From positions 1-64,000 of the forward strand of contig NZ_JAMXFA010000031.1 of the NCBI RefSeq assembly GCF_025370785.1: a stretch of 64,000 nt of DNA, written 5' to 3'. The notes under the pieces are model-generated. The model did no database searches and had not been told where the DNA came from. It worked only from the letters and a program-made list of their open reading frames with translations. Positions 38,338-48,513 of the stretch are shown piece by piece. The position numbers and the translations under genes are program-made. Positions within the stretch are counted from its first letter, which is position 1, and every line of letters begins with the position of its first letter. Source of the DNA: Laspinema olomoucense D3b (GTDB lineage Bacteria; Cyanobacteriota; Cyanobacteriia; Cyanobacteriales; Laspinemataceae).

Positions 38338-40926
38338 ATGCTGGAAGCAAATCGTTTGTTATGTTCGTTCGATATAGAATCTGCAATTGACCGAAATGTC
38401 CAGATTGTTGCCGCAGATACCCCCTTGCTTGAGGCGATCGCATTGATGAGGAGTCAGGGGCGATCGCCTAACGATCCAGTCTCGTCCTACAAGCAGACTA
38501 CTGAATCTTCCTCTGGTCAAGAGGGAACAGAACCCTGCCTCTTTGTCATGGATGAGACTCAGGCGATCGGGTTATTAACTCCCCGGCATATTGTGGAATT
38601 TTTAGGAACAAACCAATCTTTGAAAACAACTACCGTGGCAGCGGTAATGCAGAAGTGTTCAATCTTTATTAAAGAATCCGAATGTCGCGATATTTCTAGG
38701 ATTCTTACTTGGTTTCAGCAAGGTATTCATCACCTTCCCATTCTCAGCGATTCTAATCATCAAATAGTCGGTTGTCTCACCCCTTCCCGACTGCTACAAA
38801 GATTTTATGTGTCTCCCTCGGGCAAGGTCCTGGATAATGCGGTCCCGACCCACCATCATGGAGCGGGAGAATTAAATTCGGCCCGTCACCCTAAAAAATC
38901 ATTGATTCCTCGATTTAAACCCTTATCAAAATCAGGTTTAGTGGGGTACAAAAAGAGGTCAGAAGGACGCATTGGGCAGCGCATTAAAATTATGCCTTAT
39001 ATTAAAAATTGCTCCCCAGAAACCAACTTTCTGAAGAAATCAAGCTGTTTGAGTAACCTCTCGGTACAACCCAGCTTAAATCCTAACTTATCCGAAATAT
39101 TTATAGTGTTGGATTTACTTAAAGCTGAGCCAGTTCTAACGGACAATGACAAAGTTTTGCGGGCGGTATTTGCCGCCTTGAGTGATATTATTCTCGTCAT
39201 TGATGAAACCACCAATAAAATCAAAGTCGCGCCAACCCATCCCACCCTAGTCCACTCAGCAGAAAATTATCAATTAATCAGCCAGACCCTGGAATTTTTT
39301 TTTAATGGGTCAGAATCCAAAACCTTTTTAGGCCCAATTCGCAAGTCCTTGCAAACCCAGACCTCGATTCAATTTGATTATTTTTTACACCTCGGAAAAG
39401 AGCAAAAGCGATTTACCGCCAGTATTTCCCCCCTCTCCAGCCACTCAGTCATCTGGGTAGGGCGGGACATTACCGATCGCCATGAGGCGGTTGAAGCGTT
39501 GCAATATTCAGAATCCTTGCTGACGGGGCTTTTAAATAGTTCTTTGGATGGCATTATGGCCTTCAAAGCTATCCGAAATTCTGAAGAAACTATCATTGAT
39601 TTTCAGTGGCTAACGATTAATCCTATCGCCGAGAAAATCGTCGGACGCCGCCGGGAAGATGTGCTGGGAAAATATCTGCTGCAAGAAATGCCCGGAAATC
39701 TCGAAACTGGATTATTTGAACGCTACGTCGAGGTGGTCAATACCCAACAACCCTTAGAATTAGAATTTTATTACAACCATGAAGGAATCCAGGCTTGGTT
39801 TAAAATGATGGCCGTTAAATTAGAGGACGGGTTTACCGTAACTTTTCGCAATATTACCGAGGATAAGCAATCCGAAGCCACTTTGCAACAAGCTAACGAT
39901 AAGCTGGTTCGTTGGGTGGAAGAACTCAAACAACGGAATCGAGAAATGGCCTTATTGGGGGAAATGAATGAGTTGTTGCAAGCTTGCGAAACCCTAGAGG
40001 AAGCTTACAAAGCAATCGGGCTAAAACTGCCTCAGTTATTCCCCTCTTGTTCCGGGGGACTAGCGGCGATCGACTCCTTTAAAAACCGTGTGGAAACTGT
40101 TGCCACTTGGGGAAAACTTCCCGGCAGTAAACCTTGGTTTGCCCCCCATGAATGTTGGGCTTTACGACGAGGGCGATCGCATCGGGTAGACAATAGTCCC
40201 TTTAGTTTATTTTGTGACCATTTTCACCCCCACCCTTCCCCTGTAGAATCTCTCTGCATTCCGATGATGGCCCAGGGAACTATCTCCGGATTACTGTATT
40301 TAATTTCTAGCCATCCAGGGCGATTAAGCGACGGCAAACAACAGTTAGCCCGCACCGTTTCCGAACAAATTGCCTTAGCCTTAGCTAATATTAAACTCCG
40401 AGAAACCCTCCATACCCAAAGCATTCGCGATTCCCTCACTGGACTGTTTAATCGCCGTTACCTAGAAGAAACCCTAGAAAGAGAACTTCAACGCGCTCAC
40501 CGGCAGGATCAATCCCTCGGCATCATCATGATTGATATTGACCATTTCAAACATTTTAACGATACTTTCGGCCATGATGCTGGGGATGCTGTGTTGCGAC
40601 AAGTGGGAGAATTATTACGGAAAAATATTCGGGGTTCAGATATTGCCTGCCGCTACGGCGGTGAAGAATTTACCCTAATTTTGCCCGATGCTACTTTATC
40701 AGAAACCTATCGTCGCGCCGAACAAATCCGGGAAGCCATTAAAAACTTAGTTTTAGAACATCGAGGGGAATTAGTGGGAATCATTACCGCTTCCCTAGGA
40801 ATTGCTTGCTATCCCACCGCAGGAGTCAACGGAGATGACCTGATTCGGGCTGCTGATATGGCCCTCTACCGCGCCAAAGCCCTGGGACGCGATCGCGTGG
40901 TTACCGCAGGCAGCTATCCCATCTAA
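38338..40926 (+). CDS. CBS-PAS-GAF-GGDEF diguanylate cyclase
   Basis: 862 residues. The N-terminal about 165 residues hold a CBS-domain pair (NVQIVAADTPLLEAIALM; GLLTPRHIVEFL; HHLPILSDSNHQIVGCLTP), which often binds adenine nucleotides. A roughly 120-residue linker, two PAS-like regions (about 280-510) and a GAF domain (about 550-690) follow. The C-terminal GGDEF domain carries the variant motif GGEEF (CRYGGEEFTLIL, about 770), fully active in many diguanylate cyclases, with the upstream DIDHFKHFNDTFGH intact. There is no EAL partner. No membrane segment is visible, so this is a soluble c-di-GMP synthase whose inputs may include nucleotide levels and a small ligand (inference). Confidence 0.9.
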   Translation: MLEANRLLCSFDIESAIDRNVQIVAADTPLLEAIALMRSQGRSPNDPVSSYKQTTESSSGQEGTEPCLFVMDETQAIGLLTPRHIVEFLGTNQSLKTTTVAAVMQKCSIFIKESECRDISRILTWFQQGIHHLPILSDSNHQIVGCLTPSRLLQRFYVSPSGKVLDNAVPTHHHGAGELNSARHPKKSLIPRFKPLSKSGLVGYKKRSEGRIGQRIKIMPYIKNCSPETNFLKKSSCLSNLSVQPSLNPNLSEIFIVLDLLKAEPVLTDNDKVLRAVFAALSDIILVIDETTNKIKVAPTHPTLVHSAENYQLISQTLEFFFNGSESKTFLGPIRKSLQTQTSIQFDYFLHLGKEQKRFTASISPLSSHSVIWVGRDITDRHEAVEALQYSESLLTGLLNSSLDGIMAFKAIRNSEETIIDFQWLTINPIAEKIVGRRREDVLGKYLLQEMPGNLETGLFERYVEVVNTQQPLELEFYYNHEGIQAWFKMMAVKLEDGFTVTFRNITEDKQSEATLQQANDKLVRWVEELKQRNREMALLGEMNELLQACETLEEAYKAIGLKLPQLFPSCSGGLAAIDSFKNRVETVATWGKLPGSKPWFAPHECWALRRGRSHRVDNSPFSLFCDHFHPHPSPVESLCIPMMAQGTISGLLYLISSHPGRLSDGKQQLARTVSEQIALALANIKLRETLHTQSIRDSLTGLFNRRYLEETLERELQRAHRQDQSLGIIMIDIDHFKHFNDTFGHDAGDAVLRQVGELLRKNIRGSDIACRYGGEEFTLILPDATLSETYRRAEQIREAIKNLVLEHRGELVGIITASLGIACYPTAGVNGDDLIRAADMALYRAKALGRDRVVTAGSYPI

Positions 40927-41062
40927 ACCCTTGACCCCTCCCTTCCCCATACCCATCCTCGGGACGCGCGATCGCCAAGTCACGAGGAACCCCTCTTCCC
41001 ATCTGGATAGGTTATAACGGCAAGTCTTATACAGTGGGGGTTTTTAGTCTGTTTTTAACCGA

Positions 41063-41094
41063 CTGTAGAGGCGATCGCGCTCACGCCCCTACAG
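41063..41094. repeat. CTGTAG...CTACAG palindromic repeat
   Basis: CTGTAGAGGCGATCGCGCTC followed by ACGCCCCTACAG forms a hairpin (41063-41094) with a HIP1 site in the middle. It lies just upstream of ileS and belongs to the same dispersed family as 4130-4160 and 44569-44620. Confidence 0.55.
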
Positions 41095-41139
41095 GCTATA
41101 ATAAACTGAAAACTGTTCTATAATAATTAGGATTTGGCT

Positions 41140-44100
41140 GTGACTGAAGCAAAAACTTATAAAGATACCGTCAACCTGCCAAAAACTGGCTTTGACATGA
41201 GGGCTAACGCCGTCACGCGGGAACCCGAACTCCAGAAATTTTGGGCCGAACATCAAATCTATGAACGCCTGTCACAGAACAATCCCGGTGAGTTGTTCAT
41301 CCTTCATGATGGGCCGCCCTACGCCAACGGGTCCCTCCACATGGGACACGCCCTGAACAAAGTCCTGAAAGACATCATCAACAAGTATAAGTTACTGCGC
41401 GGCCACCAAGTCCGCTATGTCCCCGGTTGGGATTGTCATGGGTTACCCATCGAACTGAAAGTGCTACAGGCGATGAAATCCAAGGAACGTCAAAACCTGA
41501 CTCCCTTAACATTGCGCCAAAAAGCTCAAGAATTTGCCCTGAAAACCGTTGAGGAACAAAAAGAGAGTTTCAAACGGTATGGGGTCTGGGGAGATTGGGA
41601 AAATCCTTACCTCACTTTAAAACCGGAATACGAAGCCGCCCAAATTGGTGTCTTTGGTAAGATGGTCCTGAAAGGCTATATCTACCGAGGGCGAAAACCC
41701 GTGCATTGGAGTCCGAGTTCTCAAACTGCCCTTGCCGAAGCAGAATTAGAATATCCCGAAGGTCACACTTCCCGCAGTATCTATGCGGCATTCCACATCA
41801 CTAAGTTAGCGGAGACCGCTGCCGCACTTCAACCCTACATGAAACAATTGTGGGTGGGAATCTGGACGACGACCCCTTGGACGATTCCGGGAAACTTAGC
41901 GGTGAGTGTGAATCCCCAACTCGAATATGCGATCGTGGAAACCGGACCGGACTATGAACCGGCATCGGGCAAGTTCCTAATTGTTGCTGCCGAATTAGTC
42001 GATCGCCTCTCGGAAACCCTGGGAACTCCCCTCACAGTCCAAGCCAAAATCAAAGGCAAAGACTTAGAAGGATGTGAGTACAAACATCCCCTGTGCGATC
42101 GCACCAGTCCCGTAGTTATCGGCGGCGATTACGTCACCACCGAATCGGGGACCGGACTGGTACATACCGCCCCCGGACATGGTTTGGAAGATTACCAAGT
42201 GGGACAACGCTATGGTTTACCCATCTTAGCCCCGGTGGATGGTAACGGCAACTTTACGGAAGAAGCGGGAGAATTTGCCGGATTAAATGTTCTCGATGAA
42301 GGCAATACCGCCGTCATCGAAGCCTTAAAAAAAGCCAAATCTCTCCTCAAAGAAGAACCCTACGTTCATAAATATCCCTACGATTGGCGCACCAAAAAAC
42401 CCACCATTTTCCGGGCAACAGAACAATGGTTTGCCTCCGTGGATGGATTCCGAGATGAAGCCATGAAAGCCATTTCTGAGGTCAAATGGGTTCCCGCCCA
42501 AGGAGAAAATCGGATTGCCTCAATGGTCTCAGAACGGTCCGATTGGTGTATCTCCCGGCAACGCAGTTGGGGCGTTCCCATCCCGGTGTTTTATGAAGAA
42601 GAAACCGGCGAACCCTTAATGACCGAAGAAACCATCGCTCATGTTCAGGCCATTGTAGCCGAAAAAGGGTCCGATGCCTGGTGGGAATTACCCATCGAAG
42701 ACCTCTTACCCGAACCTTATCGCAGCAACGGTAAAACCTACCGCAAAGGCACCGACACAATGGATGTCTGGTTCGATTCCGGTTCCTCCTGGGCCGCAGT
42801 CGTCGGGGGTCGCGAAGAATTGCGCTATCCCGCAGACCTTTATTTAGAAGGGTCTGACCAACATCGCGGCTGGTTCCAATCCAGCTTACTCACCAGCGTT
42901 GCTAATAATAGCATCGCCCCTTATAAAAGCGTTTTGACTCATGGATTTGTTCTCGACGAGAACAACCGCAAAATGAGCAAATCCCTGGGCAACGTTGTCG
43001 ATCCAGCCACCATCATCAACGGCGGAAAAAACCAAAAAGAAGAACCGCCTTATGGGGCCGATGTTCTCCGATTATGGGTTTCTTCGGTGGATTATTCCTC
43101 CGATGTTCCTATCGGAAAAAATATCCTAAAACAACTCTCAGATATCTATCGAAAAATCCGTAACACGGCGCGATTTTTACTGGGAAATTTAGATGATTTT
43201 GACCCAGCAAAAGATGCCGTTCCCTACGAAGAGTTGCCGGAATTAGACCGATATATGCTGCATCGAATGACGGAGGTTTTTGCCGAAGTTACCGATGCCT
43301 TTGAGAGTTATCAATTCTTCCGGTTCTTCCAAACCGTGCAGAATTTCTGCGTAGTTGATTTGTCCAACTTTTACCTAGATATTGCCAAAGACCGCCTGTA
43401 TATCAGTGCAGTGGATGCCAAACGGCGCAGAAGCTGTCAAACCGTCCTGGCAGTCGCCCTGGAAAACCTCGCCAAAGCAGTCGCCCCGGTATTGTGCCAT
43501 ATCGCCGAAGATATCTGGCAAAATCTCCCCTATTCCACCCCCTATCAATCGGTCTTTGAAGCAGGTTGGGTGCAGGTAGAAGACCGATGGAAACAACCGG
43601 AACTCGCCAAAACCTGGCAAACCCTGCGCCAACTGCGCGGGGAAGTCAACCAAGTGCTAGAAAAGGCACGTCAAAATAAAGCAGTCGGGTCTTCCTTAGA
43701 GGCGAAAGTCTTGTTATACGTTGAGGATATCCCACTGCGACAAGCATTAGGGAACCTGAACCCAGCGCGATCGCTGGGAACCGTCCCGACAACCACCACC
43801 GTCGCCAATCCCCCGGAAGAAACACCGGCAACGACAATCACCCTCCCCCAGACAACGGCAACTCCTCCCTCACGGGAAGATATCCCCCAATGGCAGCAAC
43901 TACTTAATGCTGCCTTAGCAGTCATGGCAGAATTACCCCGATATCTGGGAATATTTTTCTCCGACTATCGCCGACCCTTGGTGACTGTGGGATTAATTGT
44001 GAGTGGTACAGTCTCCCTGATTGTCTTAGGCGCAATTGTCGATGCGATCGCCGATTTCCCCTTGCTTCCGGGTTTACTGGAACTAATTGGCATCGGATAC

Positions 44101-44562
44101 AGTGGATGGTTTGTCAACCGCTATGTCTTACGCGCCAATAACCGCAAAGAACTCACAGATACCGTTGCCTCCGTGAGTAACTATGTCCTCGGCAAAACCC
44201 AAACCGATGCGGCGATCGAGGCAATAGAGGCATTTGAAGAGGCAATCGAAGAGGCGATCGCCCACCACCCGGCAACGGTCCCCTCTCCCACCCCAGTCGT
44301 CCCCGTCTCCCAAACCATTGGCAACGGTGTAGACGAACTGCGATATCTGTTCATCACCTCCCAAGTCGAAGTGCTAGACAACCCGCAACCACTGGAAGCG
44401 TTGAAATATACCGCACAAGTCAACGGATGGGGAATCGGTGTCGTGGATGCAGAAGGAGAGAAATGCGATCGCTGTTGGAACTACTCGACTCACGTCGGTG
44501 AATCCGAGGAAGATCCAACTATTTGCGATCGGTGTGTTGCTGCCTTAGCAGGTGAGTTCTAA
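41140..44562 (+). CDS. ileS: Isoleucyl-tRNA synthetase with inserted CAAD membrane domain
   Basis: About 1140 residues. Class I synthetase signatures: [11 protein letters not shown] (HIGH, about 62-72), [10 protein letters not shown] (KMSKS, about 612), the editing domain and anticodon-binding domain, and a C-terminal zinc finger (CDRCW and CDRC, about 1110-1133). Between anticodon-binding domain and zinc finger there is an insertion (about 905-1030) with two membrane helices ([17 protein letters not shown] and [13 protein letters not shown]), matching the CAAD domain found only in cyanobacteria and chloroplasts and reported to anchor synthetases to thylakoid membranes. Starting at GTG 41140 (AGGA 7 bases upstream) gives the typical [19 protein letters not shown] 41134 would add two residues. 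A TATAAT lies at 41119. Confidence 0.95.
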   Translation: MTEAKTYKDTVNLPKTGFDMRANAVTREPELQKFWAEHQIYERLSQNNPGELFILHDGPPYANGSLHMGHALNKVLKDIINKYKLLRGHQVRYVPGWDCHGLPIELKVLQAMKSKERQNLTPLTLRQKAQEFALKTVEEQKESFKRYGVWGDWENPYLTLKPEYEAAQIGVFGKMVLKGYIYRGRKPVHWSPSSQTALAEAELEYPEGHTSRSIYAAFHITKLAETAAALQPYMKQLWVGIWTTTPWTIPGNLAVSVNPQLEYAIVETGPDYEPASGKFLIVAAELVDRLSETLGTPLTVQAKIKGKDLEGCEYKHPLCDRTSPVVIGGDYVTTESGTGLVHTAPGHGLEDYQVGQRYGLPILAPVDGNGNFTEEAGEFAGLNVLDEGNTAVIEALKKAKSLLKEEPYVHKYPYDWRTKKPTIFRATEQWFASVDGFRDEAMKAISEVKWVPAQGENRIASMVSERSDWCISRQRSWGVPIPVFYEEETGEPLMTEETIAHVQAIVAEKGSDAWWELPIEDLLPEPYRSNGKTYRKGTDTMDVWFDSGSSWAAVVGGREELRYPADLYLEGSDQHRGWFQSSLLTSVANNSIAPYKSVLTHGFVLDENNRKMSKSLGNVVDPATIINGGKNQKEEPPYGADVLRLWVSSVDYSSDVPIGKNILKQLSDIYRKIRNTARFLLGNLDDFDPAKDAVPYEELPELDRYMLHRMTEVFAEVTDAFESYQFFRFFQTVQNFCVVDLSNFYLDIAKDRLYISAVDAKRRRSCQTVLAVALENLAKAVAPVLCHIAEDIWQNLPYSTPYQSVFEAGWVQVEDRWKQPELAKTWQTLRQLRGEVNQVLEKARQNKAVGSSLEAKVLLYVEDIPLRQALGNLNPARSLGTVPTTTTVANPPEETPATTITLPQTTATPPSREDIPQWQQLLNAALAVMAELPRYLGIFFSDYRRPLVTVGLIVSGTVSLIVLGAIVDAIADFPLLPGLLELIGIGYSGWFVNRYVLRANNRKELTDTVASVSNYVLGKTQTDAAIEAIEAFEEAIEEAIAHHPATVPSPTPVVPVSQTIGNGVDELRYLFITSQVEVLDNPQPLEALKYTAQVNGWGIGVVDAEGEKCDRCWNYSTHVGESEEDPTICDRCVAALAGEF

Positions 44563-44568
44563 ATCCTA

Positions 44569-44620
44569 TGTAGGGGCGTATTGCATACGCCCTCTTGGGC
44601 GCAAGCATTGCGCCCCTACA
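44569..44620. repeat. TGTAGGGG...CCCCTACA palindromic repeat
   Basis: TGTAGGGGCG (44569-44578) and CGCCCCTACA (44611-44620) are perfect inverted ends around a spacer that itself contains GCGTATTGCATACGC. It sits 7 bp after the ileS stop and may double as its terminator. Confidence 0.65.
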
Positions 44621-44642
44621 AGAAACAGGCGATCAAGTACAA

Positions 44643-44873
44643 TCATTGCAGCAATTCCCAGTCACTCTCGGGAACACTATCCATAATGTTATCTGACAAG
44701 ATTTTAATTTGTCCCGCCAAATCCGGGTGAGGGATTCTCCGTTTAATATCAGAGTCTTTTGCCTCATCAAGAACCCGAAAAGTTACCTCAACTCGCTTGT
44801 TCGGCGGTAATTTGGGAATGTGTTTAAGATTCCCTAACCCATCGGTTTCTAAGATTAAACGTTCTACCTGCAT
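44643..44873 (-). CDS. Orphan antitoxin-like protein
   Basis: 77 residues (from 44873: AGGAG sits 6 bases upstream). The sequence VERLILETDGLGNLKHIPKL, LPPNKRVEVTF and a C-terminal DIMDSVPESDWELL-type ending resemble small cyanobacterial antitoxins that accompany VapC/PIN-type toxins. No toxin gene lies next to it: ileS follows on one side and an intergenic repeat lies between. Either the toxin is lost or the protein acts alone. Family assignment rests on resemblance only. Confidence 0.6.
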   Translation of the reverse strand: MQVERLILETDGLGNLKHIPKLPPNKRVEVTFRVLDEAKDSDIKRRIPHPDLAGQIKILSDNIMDSVPESDWELLQ

Positions 44874-45200
44874 CATTCACTCCTTTGTCATGGGGAAATC
44901 GCTTGTTACCGAAAATTGTGGCAGGGGGTAAAACCCGGAAAAAATCCCCGGGACAGATGAGTTTACCTTGGGACCGCTGGGATGCAATGGATCCAGAAAT
45001 TGAGTCCATCGCATCCAGGTTTGTCTTGGCGAACTGTTACGATCCCCGGGTGGCCTCTCTATAATTCTTTCATTCGTTCGATGAAGGGCCTCCCTCTCCC
45101 CTCAGTGCCAGGTAACGGAACCGTGAAATAGTGATTCTTTCCTTGAAAAAGGGCCGGAAATAATTTGTAATAATTTTTGGAAACGCTTACAGGTTACAAT

Positions 45201-46493
45201 TTACAAGTCTGGACGCGAGAGAAGAAGGATGTACACCCCCTCAACTTCCCACATCACATCATCCAACCTCACACCACACACATAATTACCATAATATAAA
45301 GGAAGGTGACCCGGGGGTGCTTTTGAGGTGAAAGTGCATTCATCATACCTCAACCATTTCCCTTCTTTTCTCCACCCTACCCGATCGCCCAGCCGACATT
45401 CGGTCTCATAATAGTCCACTTTCCCACCGCATTCTTGCCAGATGCGCTTCTGAACCGAAAACCCAAAGCAGCCATTGCTGTATTGTACCCAAAGGCCGTC
45501 AATTTGACGCAAATCTTCACAGGGGAATTGGTTGATAGAATCCTCATCCAACCATCCGTCTTCTTCTCTCCCCGCCACCTGGAGCATCAGTCGTGCAGTT
45601 TCTTCATCCGCCTCCCGCCATTTGCCTGCTGCCAGGAATAGCTGTAATTTCTGATAGCGGGGGGAAACGGTCGTTATCGGAATGTGAGTATGCAGCAGAG
45701 ACAACCACTCACCCATCGTTTGGGGTCGGTTTTTAGGGTTTAACTCCATCCCCTTTAACACCGCTTTGTTAACCGTATTGCTCAGACTCGGCACGAATTT
45801 TTTGGGTGGCACTAATTCTACATCATCAATTTTTCGGTCAAAAGAACTCGCCGGACGTTTCCCCGTCAGGGCATAATATAAAGAGGCGCTGAGGGTGTAA
45901 ATATCCACCGTCGGTTCCCGAAACCCTCTCATCTGTTCAAAGGGGGCAAATGCTGGATTCCAGCCATACTTGGAACTGACAGTAACTGGAACCATTTCTC
46001 CGGCAATTCCAAAATCAATCAGAACCGCCTGATCACCCCGAAACATAATATTTCCTGGATGAGCATCGCGATGGACTAATCCCGCCTCATGTACTCGCTG
46101 CAACGCCCCGCCAATCTGTTGAAAATATCTCACCGCTTCGGCTTCGGGTAACGCACCCTGACCTTGCACCCGTTGCAAGAGGTTCTCCCCGGGAATAAAA
46201 TCCATCACCATGCAGTGAGTATCCCCTTCTTGAAATAAGTCAAAAACTCGGACAATATGGGGATGCGGATTGGTGCAGAGTTGAGCAATCCGCTGTCCCT
46301 CTTTGATAAATCGGTCCACAAATTTAGGATACTCTGGGTCGAGTTGCAGATGTTCGTTAGGGGTTTTGATGACAAAATCTTGGTCGAGTTTCAGGTGACG
46401 CGCTTGATAGGTGATGCCGAATCCCCCTTGTCCTAAAACCCGTTCGATGCGGTAATCCCGACTCTGCAATTGATATCCGTTCGACCAGACCAT
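45201..46493 (-). CDS. Ser/Thr protein kinase fused to GUN4 domain
   Basis: 430 residues. Kinase domain about 14-280: VLGQGGFGITYQA, DFVIKTP, LVHRDAHPGNIMF, LIDFGIA and APFEQM. The catalytic loop reads HRDAHPGN where HRDxKPxN is usual, so the Lys is replaced by His; the metal-binding Asn and the catalytic Asp remain. The C-terminal about 145 residues are a GUN4-type domain: LFLAAGKWREADEETARLML, DLRQIDGLWVQYSNGCFGFS and SVQKRIWQECGG. Free-standing GUN4 binds porphyrins and stimulates Mg-chelatase, so this kinase might respond to a tetrapyrrole or bilin. That is inference; the porphyrin-contacting residues were not checked. No membrane helix. Confidence 0.88.
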   Translation of the reverse strand: MVWSNGYQLQSRDYRIERVLGQGGFGITYQARHLKLDQDFVIKTPNEHLQLDPEYPKFVDRFIKEGQRIAQLCTNPHPHIVRVFDLFQEGDTHCMVMDFIPGENLLQRVQGQGALPEAEAVRYFQQIGGALQRVHEAGLVHRDAHPGNIMFRGDQAVLIDFGIAGEMVPVTVSSKYGWNPAFAPFEQMRGFREPTVDIYTLSASLYYALTGKRPASSFDRKIDDVELVPPKKFVPSLSNTVNKAVLKGMELNPKNRPQTMGEWLSLLHTHIPITTVSPRYQKLQLFLAAGKWREADEETARLMLQVAGREEDGWLDEDSINQFPCEDLRQIDGLWVQYSNGCFGFSVQKRIWQECGGKVDYYETECRLGDRVGWRKEGKWLRYDECTFTSKAPPGHLPLYYGNYVCGVRLDDVMWEVEGVYILLLSRPDL

Positions 46494-46776
46494 ACCCGTT
46501 GTGGATAGAGAACAGGTTCTATTATCTCATAGTTTTCTCGATTTGAATGTTAATTGTCGGGTAAAGATACTGCAGGGGGAGGACGATAGGGCGGTACTTT
46601 ATCCTGATGGATTGAGGGTGGCGCACACAGGGAGGGAATGTCAGATAAATCAGCGATCGCTAAGATGCAAAAACCTGGGAATTTGACTGACGCCCCCTCC
46701 TATCCTTTTGAGGCGTAGACTGGTAACATCTAAAGGCTAAGACTTATGCCAGATTTTTGAATTCAATATTGTTACA

Positions 46777-47088
46777 ATGGAAATCGATGACATAGTAGAG
46801 GCTATTCAATCGGGTCGAGTTATTCCATCTCGCCACAGTCTCAATGAAGCTGTGGCAGATAACCTACTAATCGATGAAATCTATGGGTCAGTCGTAGAAG
46901 GAGGCGACATCATTGAAGATTACCCCGATGCCTATCCCTCACCCGCTTGTCTGATCCTCGGATTTAATACTATCGGGGATCCCATTCATAGTGTTTGGAC
47001 TTATAATCCAGTTACGCAAATGGCGAAATTAATTACCGTTTACCGTCCCGAGCGCAACCGTTGGATAAATTGGAGAATCAGAAAATGA
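46777..47088 (+). CDS. DUF4258-type small protein, possible toxin
   Basis: 103 residues. The pattern RHSLNEAVADNLL, IIEDYPDAYPSPACLIL, HSVWTYNPVTQMAKLITVY fits the DUF4258 family (RelE/BrnT-like fold proposed). The next gene overlaps by 4 bp (ATGA), so they are translationally coupled. In such pairs this is usually the toxin or a partner; which one cannot be decided here. An ORF of this size with an overlapping small partner is typical of type II toxin-antitoxin modules. Confidence 0.7.
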   Translation: MEIDDIVEAIQSGRVIPSRHSLNEAVADNLLIDEIYGSVVEGGDIIEDYPDAYPSPACLILGFNTIGDPIHSVWTYNPVTQMAKLITVYRPERNRWINWRIRK

Positions 47089-47264
47089 CACTAAAACAGT
47101 TGCAAGACTGGGCGCAGTCCCAGATTGATAATACAGCTCAACCCGAAATTAGACCGGATATTGGAATCAGCGTTTTGCAATTAATTGAAGAATTGGAGGA
47201 ATTACAAAGTCGGGTCCAAGAATTGGAAGTGCAGCATAATTTAAACTCCTCAATTCATAGCTGA
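47085..47264 (+). CDS. Small helical partner of the DUF4258 protein
   Basis: About 60 residues from ATG 47085, which overlaps the preceding stop (ATGA). It reads TLKQLQDWAQSQIDNTAQPE, then LIEELEELQSRVQELEVQ, a C-terminal coiled coil. Not recognised as a named family. Position and size suggest an antitoxin or a chaperone-like partner of the upstream protein; this is inference from context. A longer start at 47061 in the same frame is possible but would overlap the upstream gene more. Confidence 0.55.
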   Translation: MTLKQLQDWAQSQIDNTAQPEIRPDIGISVLQLIEELEELQSRVQELEVQHNLNSSIHS

Positions 47265-47347
47265 ATCCCTAGACTTGATCAAGGGGTTAAGAAACTGTTA
47301 ATTGTGGGAGTAAGATCCAGTAAAATACAAAGTCTCACATCCAAAAT

Positions 47348-47384
47348 TAACAGCAGGGGAGGACAAGGTACTGTCCTGTCCCTA
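47348..47384. repeat. GGACAAGG...CCTGTCC palindromic repeat
   Basis: AGGGGAGGACAAGGTACTGT followed by CCTGTCCCTAC: GGACAAGG pairs with CCTGTCC. Its right edge CCTAC carries, on the minus strand, the TAG stop of the kinase gene at 47382. It may also act as that gene's terminator. Confidence 0.5.
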
Positions 47385-48359
47385 CGGTTGGATAGTCTCT
47401 GAGGTGGGAGGTTCGGGGTTAGGTGGCGGTGGGGAATTGGAGTTTAAATAGGTCAATAATGCAATCATTAACGTCCCAATTGCCCCCACTGCAATGATGG
47501 CGTTGAACCATTCCATTGCATTCCAATTGGGCAAAGGAATCGGTTTTTTAACGCCTAATAATTTTAACCATTCCTGCACAGTTTGGGGCCGATCGCCTGA
47601 ATCAAGAGCCATTGCTTTTAAGATAGCCTGATTCGTGCGATCGCTGATGTTTGAATTAATCTCTTTAGGCGGAATCAATCGCGCATCAGCATCTTTTCGC
47701 TCAATCGCACTCACCGGCACTTGTCCCGTCAGTAATTCATACAAAGTCGCCGCCAATCCATACAGATCCGTATAAGCACCGCGTGGTCTCCTTTGAGAAT
47801 ACATTTCTAGGGCCGAATATCCCTGTTCACCATACCGAGTTGTGGTCAAGGGATGGTCAAATGCCCTTGCTAACCCAAAATCAATTAACACCGCCTCGGA
47901 AGTTCCCCCGCGCAATACAATATTGTCCGGTTTAATATCCAGATGCTGCAATTGATGAGAATGCACCTCCATCAATGCCTCTCCAATTTGCTGAATATAT
48001 CGTAATGCTAACTTTTCCGGTAACTGCTTTTGGGCACGACTTGCCAAATCAACCCCATCAATATACTCCATGACAATACAGCACAGTTTCCCCTCTTTCA
48101 AGCTTTCCTGGACTTGGACAATATGCCGATTATGACTGCACTTAGCCAATTTGACTGCTTCATTCCAAAACTTGGACTCCAGTTCGTCAATTTCTCCTGG
48201 ACTCAATTGATGCAGCAAACTGTCATTGAGGGTTTTAATCGCGACGGCATTCCCTGCGGCATCCTTCGCTTTATAAGTAATCCCAAACCTCCCTTTTCCC
48301 AGCACCTTTTCAATGCTGTATTTGCCCCCTTGGATCTGCTGACCTACGGTTAAAGTCAT
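47382..48359 (-). CDS. Membrane Ser/Thr protein kinase
   Basis: 325 residues. Kinase domain about 13-270: VLGKGRFGITYKA, AIKTLN, LQHLDIKPDNIVL, LIDFGLARA, SALEMY. The catalytic loop HLDIKPDN replaces the usual HRD Arg by Leu, so activation-loop phosphorylation control may be absent. A single membrane helix follows (about 287-308, AIIAVGAIGTLMIALLTYL) with a short proline-rich outer tail. Signals are unknown. It is transcribed divergently from the DUF427 gene (154 bp apart). The stop codon is at the edge of a palindromic repeat. Confidence 0.9.
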   Translation of the reverse strand: MTLTVGQQIQGGKYSIEKVLGKGRFGITYKAKDAAGNAVAIKTLNDSLLHQLSPGEIDELESKFWNEAVKLAKCSHNRHIVQVQESLKEGKLCCIVMEYIDGVDLASRAQKQLPEKLALRYIQQIGEALMEVHSHQLQHLDIKPDNIVLRGGTSEAVLIDFGLARAFDHPLTTTRYGEQGYSALEMYSQRRPRGAYTDLYGLAATLYELLTGQVPVSAIERKDADARLIPPKEINSNISDRTNQAILKAMALDSGDRPQTVQEWLKLLGVKKPIPLPNWNAMEWFNAIIAVGAIGTLMIALLTYLNSNSPPPPNPEPPTSETIQP

Positions 48360-48513
48360 GGCTCAACCCTCCCTTGACTTTTTCTTTCATTGTGGCATAA
48401 GCTGAAAAATTCAGCAATGCCTCCCTCAATGATGCTACAGAGAAATGATCCGGCTGTATTTTTGCCGAAAATAGGATAATATATGATTATCCCATTTTAT
48501 CTCTAAAATCCTC

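Noticed and set aside
46501-46686. 61-codon plus-strand frame starting with GTG
   Set aside because: No ribosome site and no similarity that I recognise; it lies in the promoter region between divergent genes.
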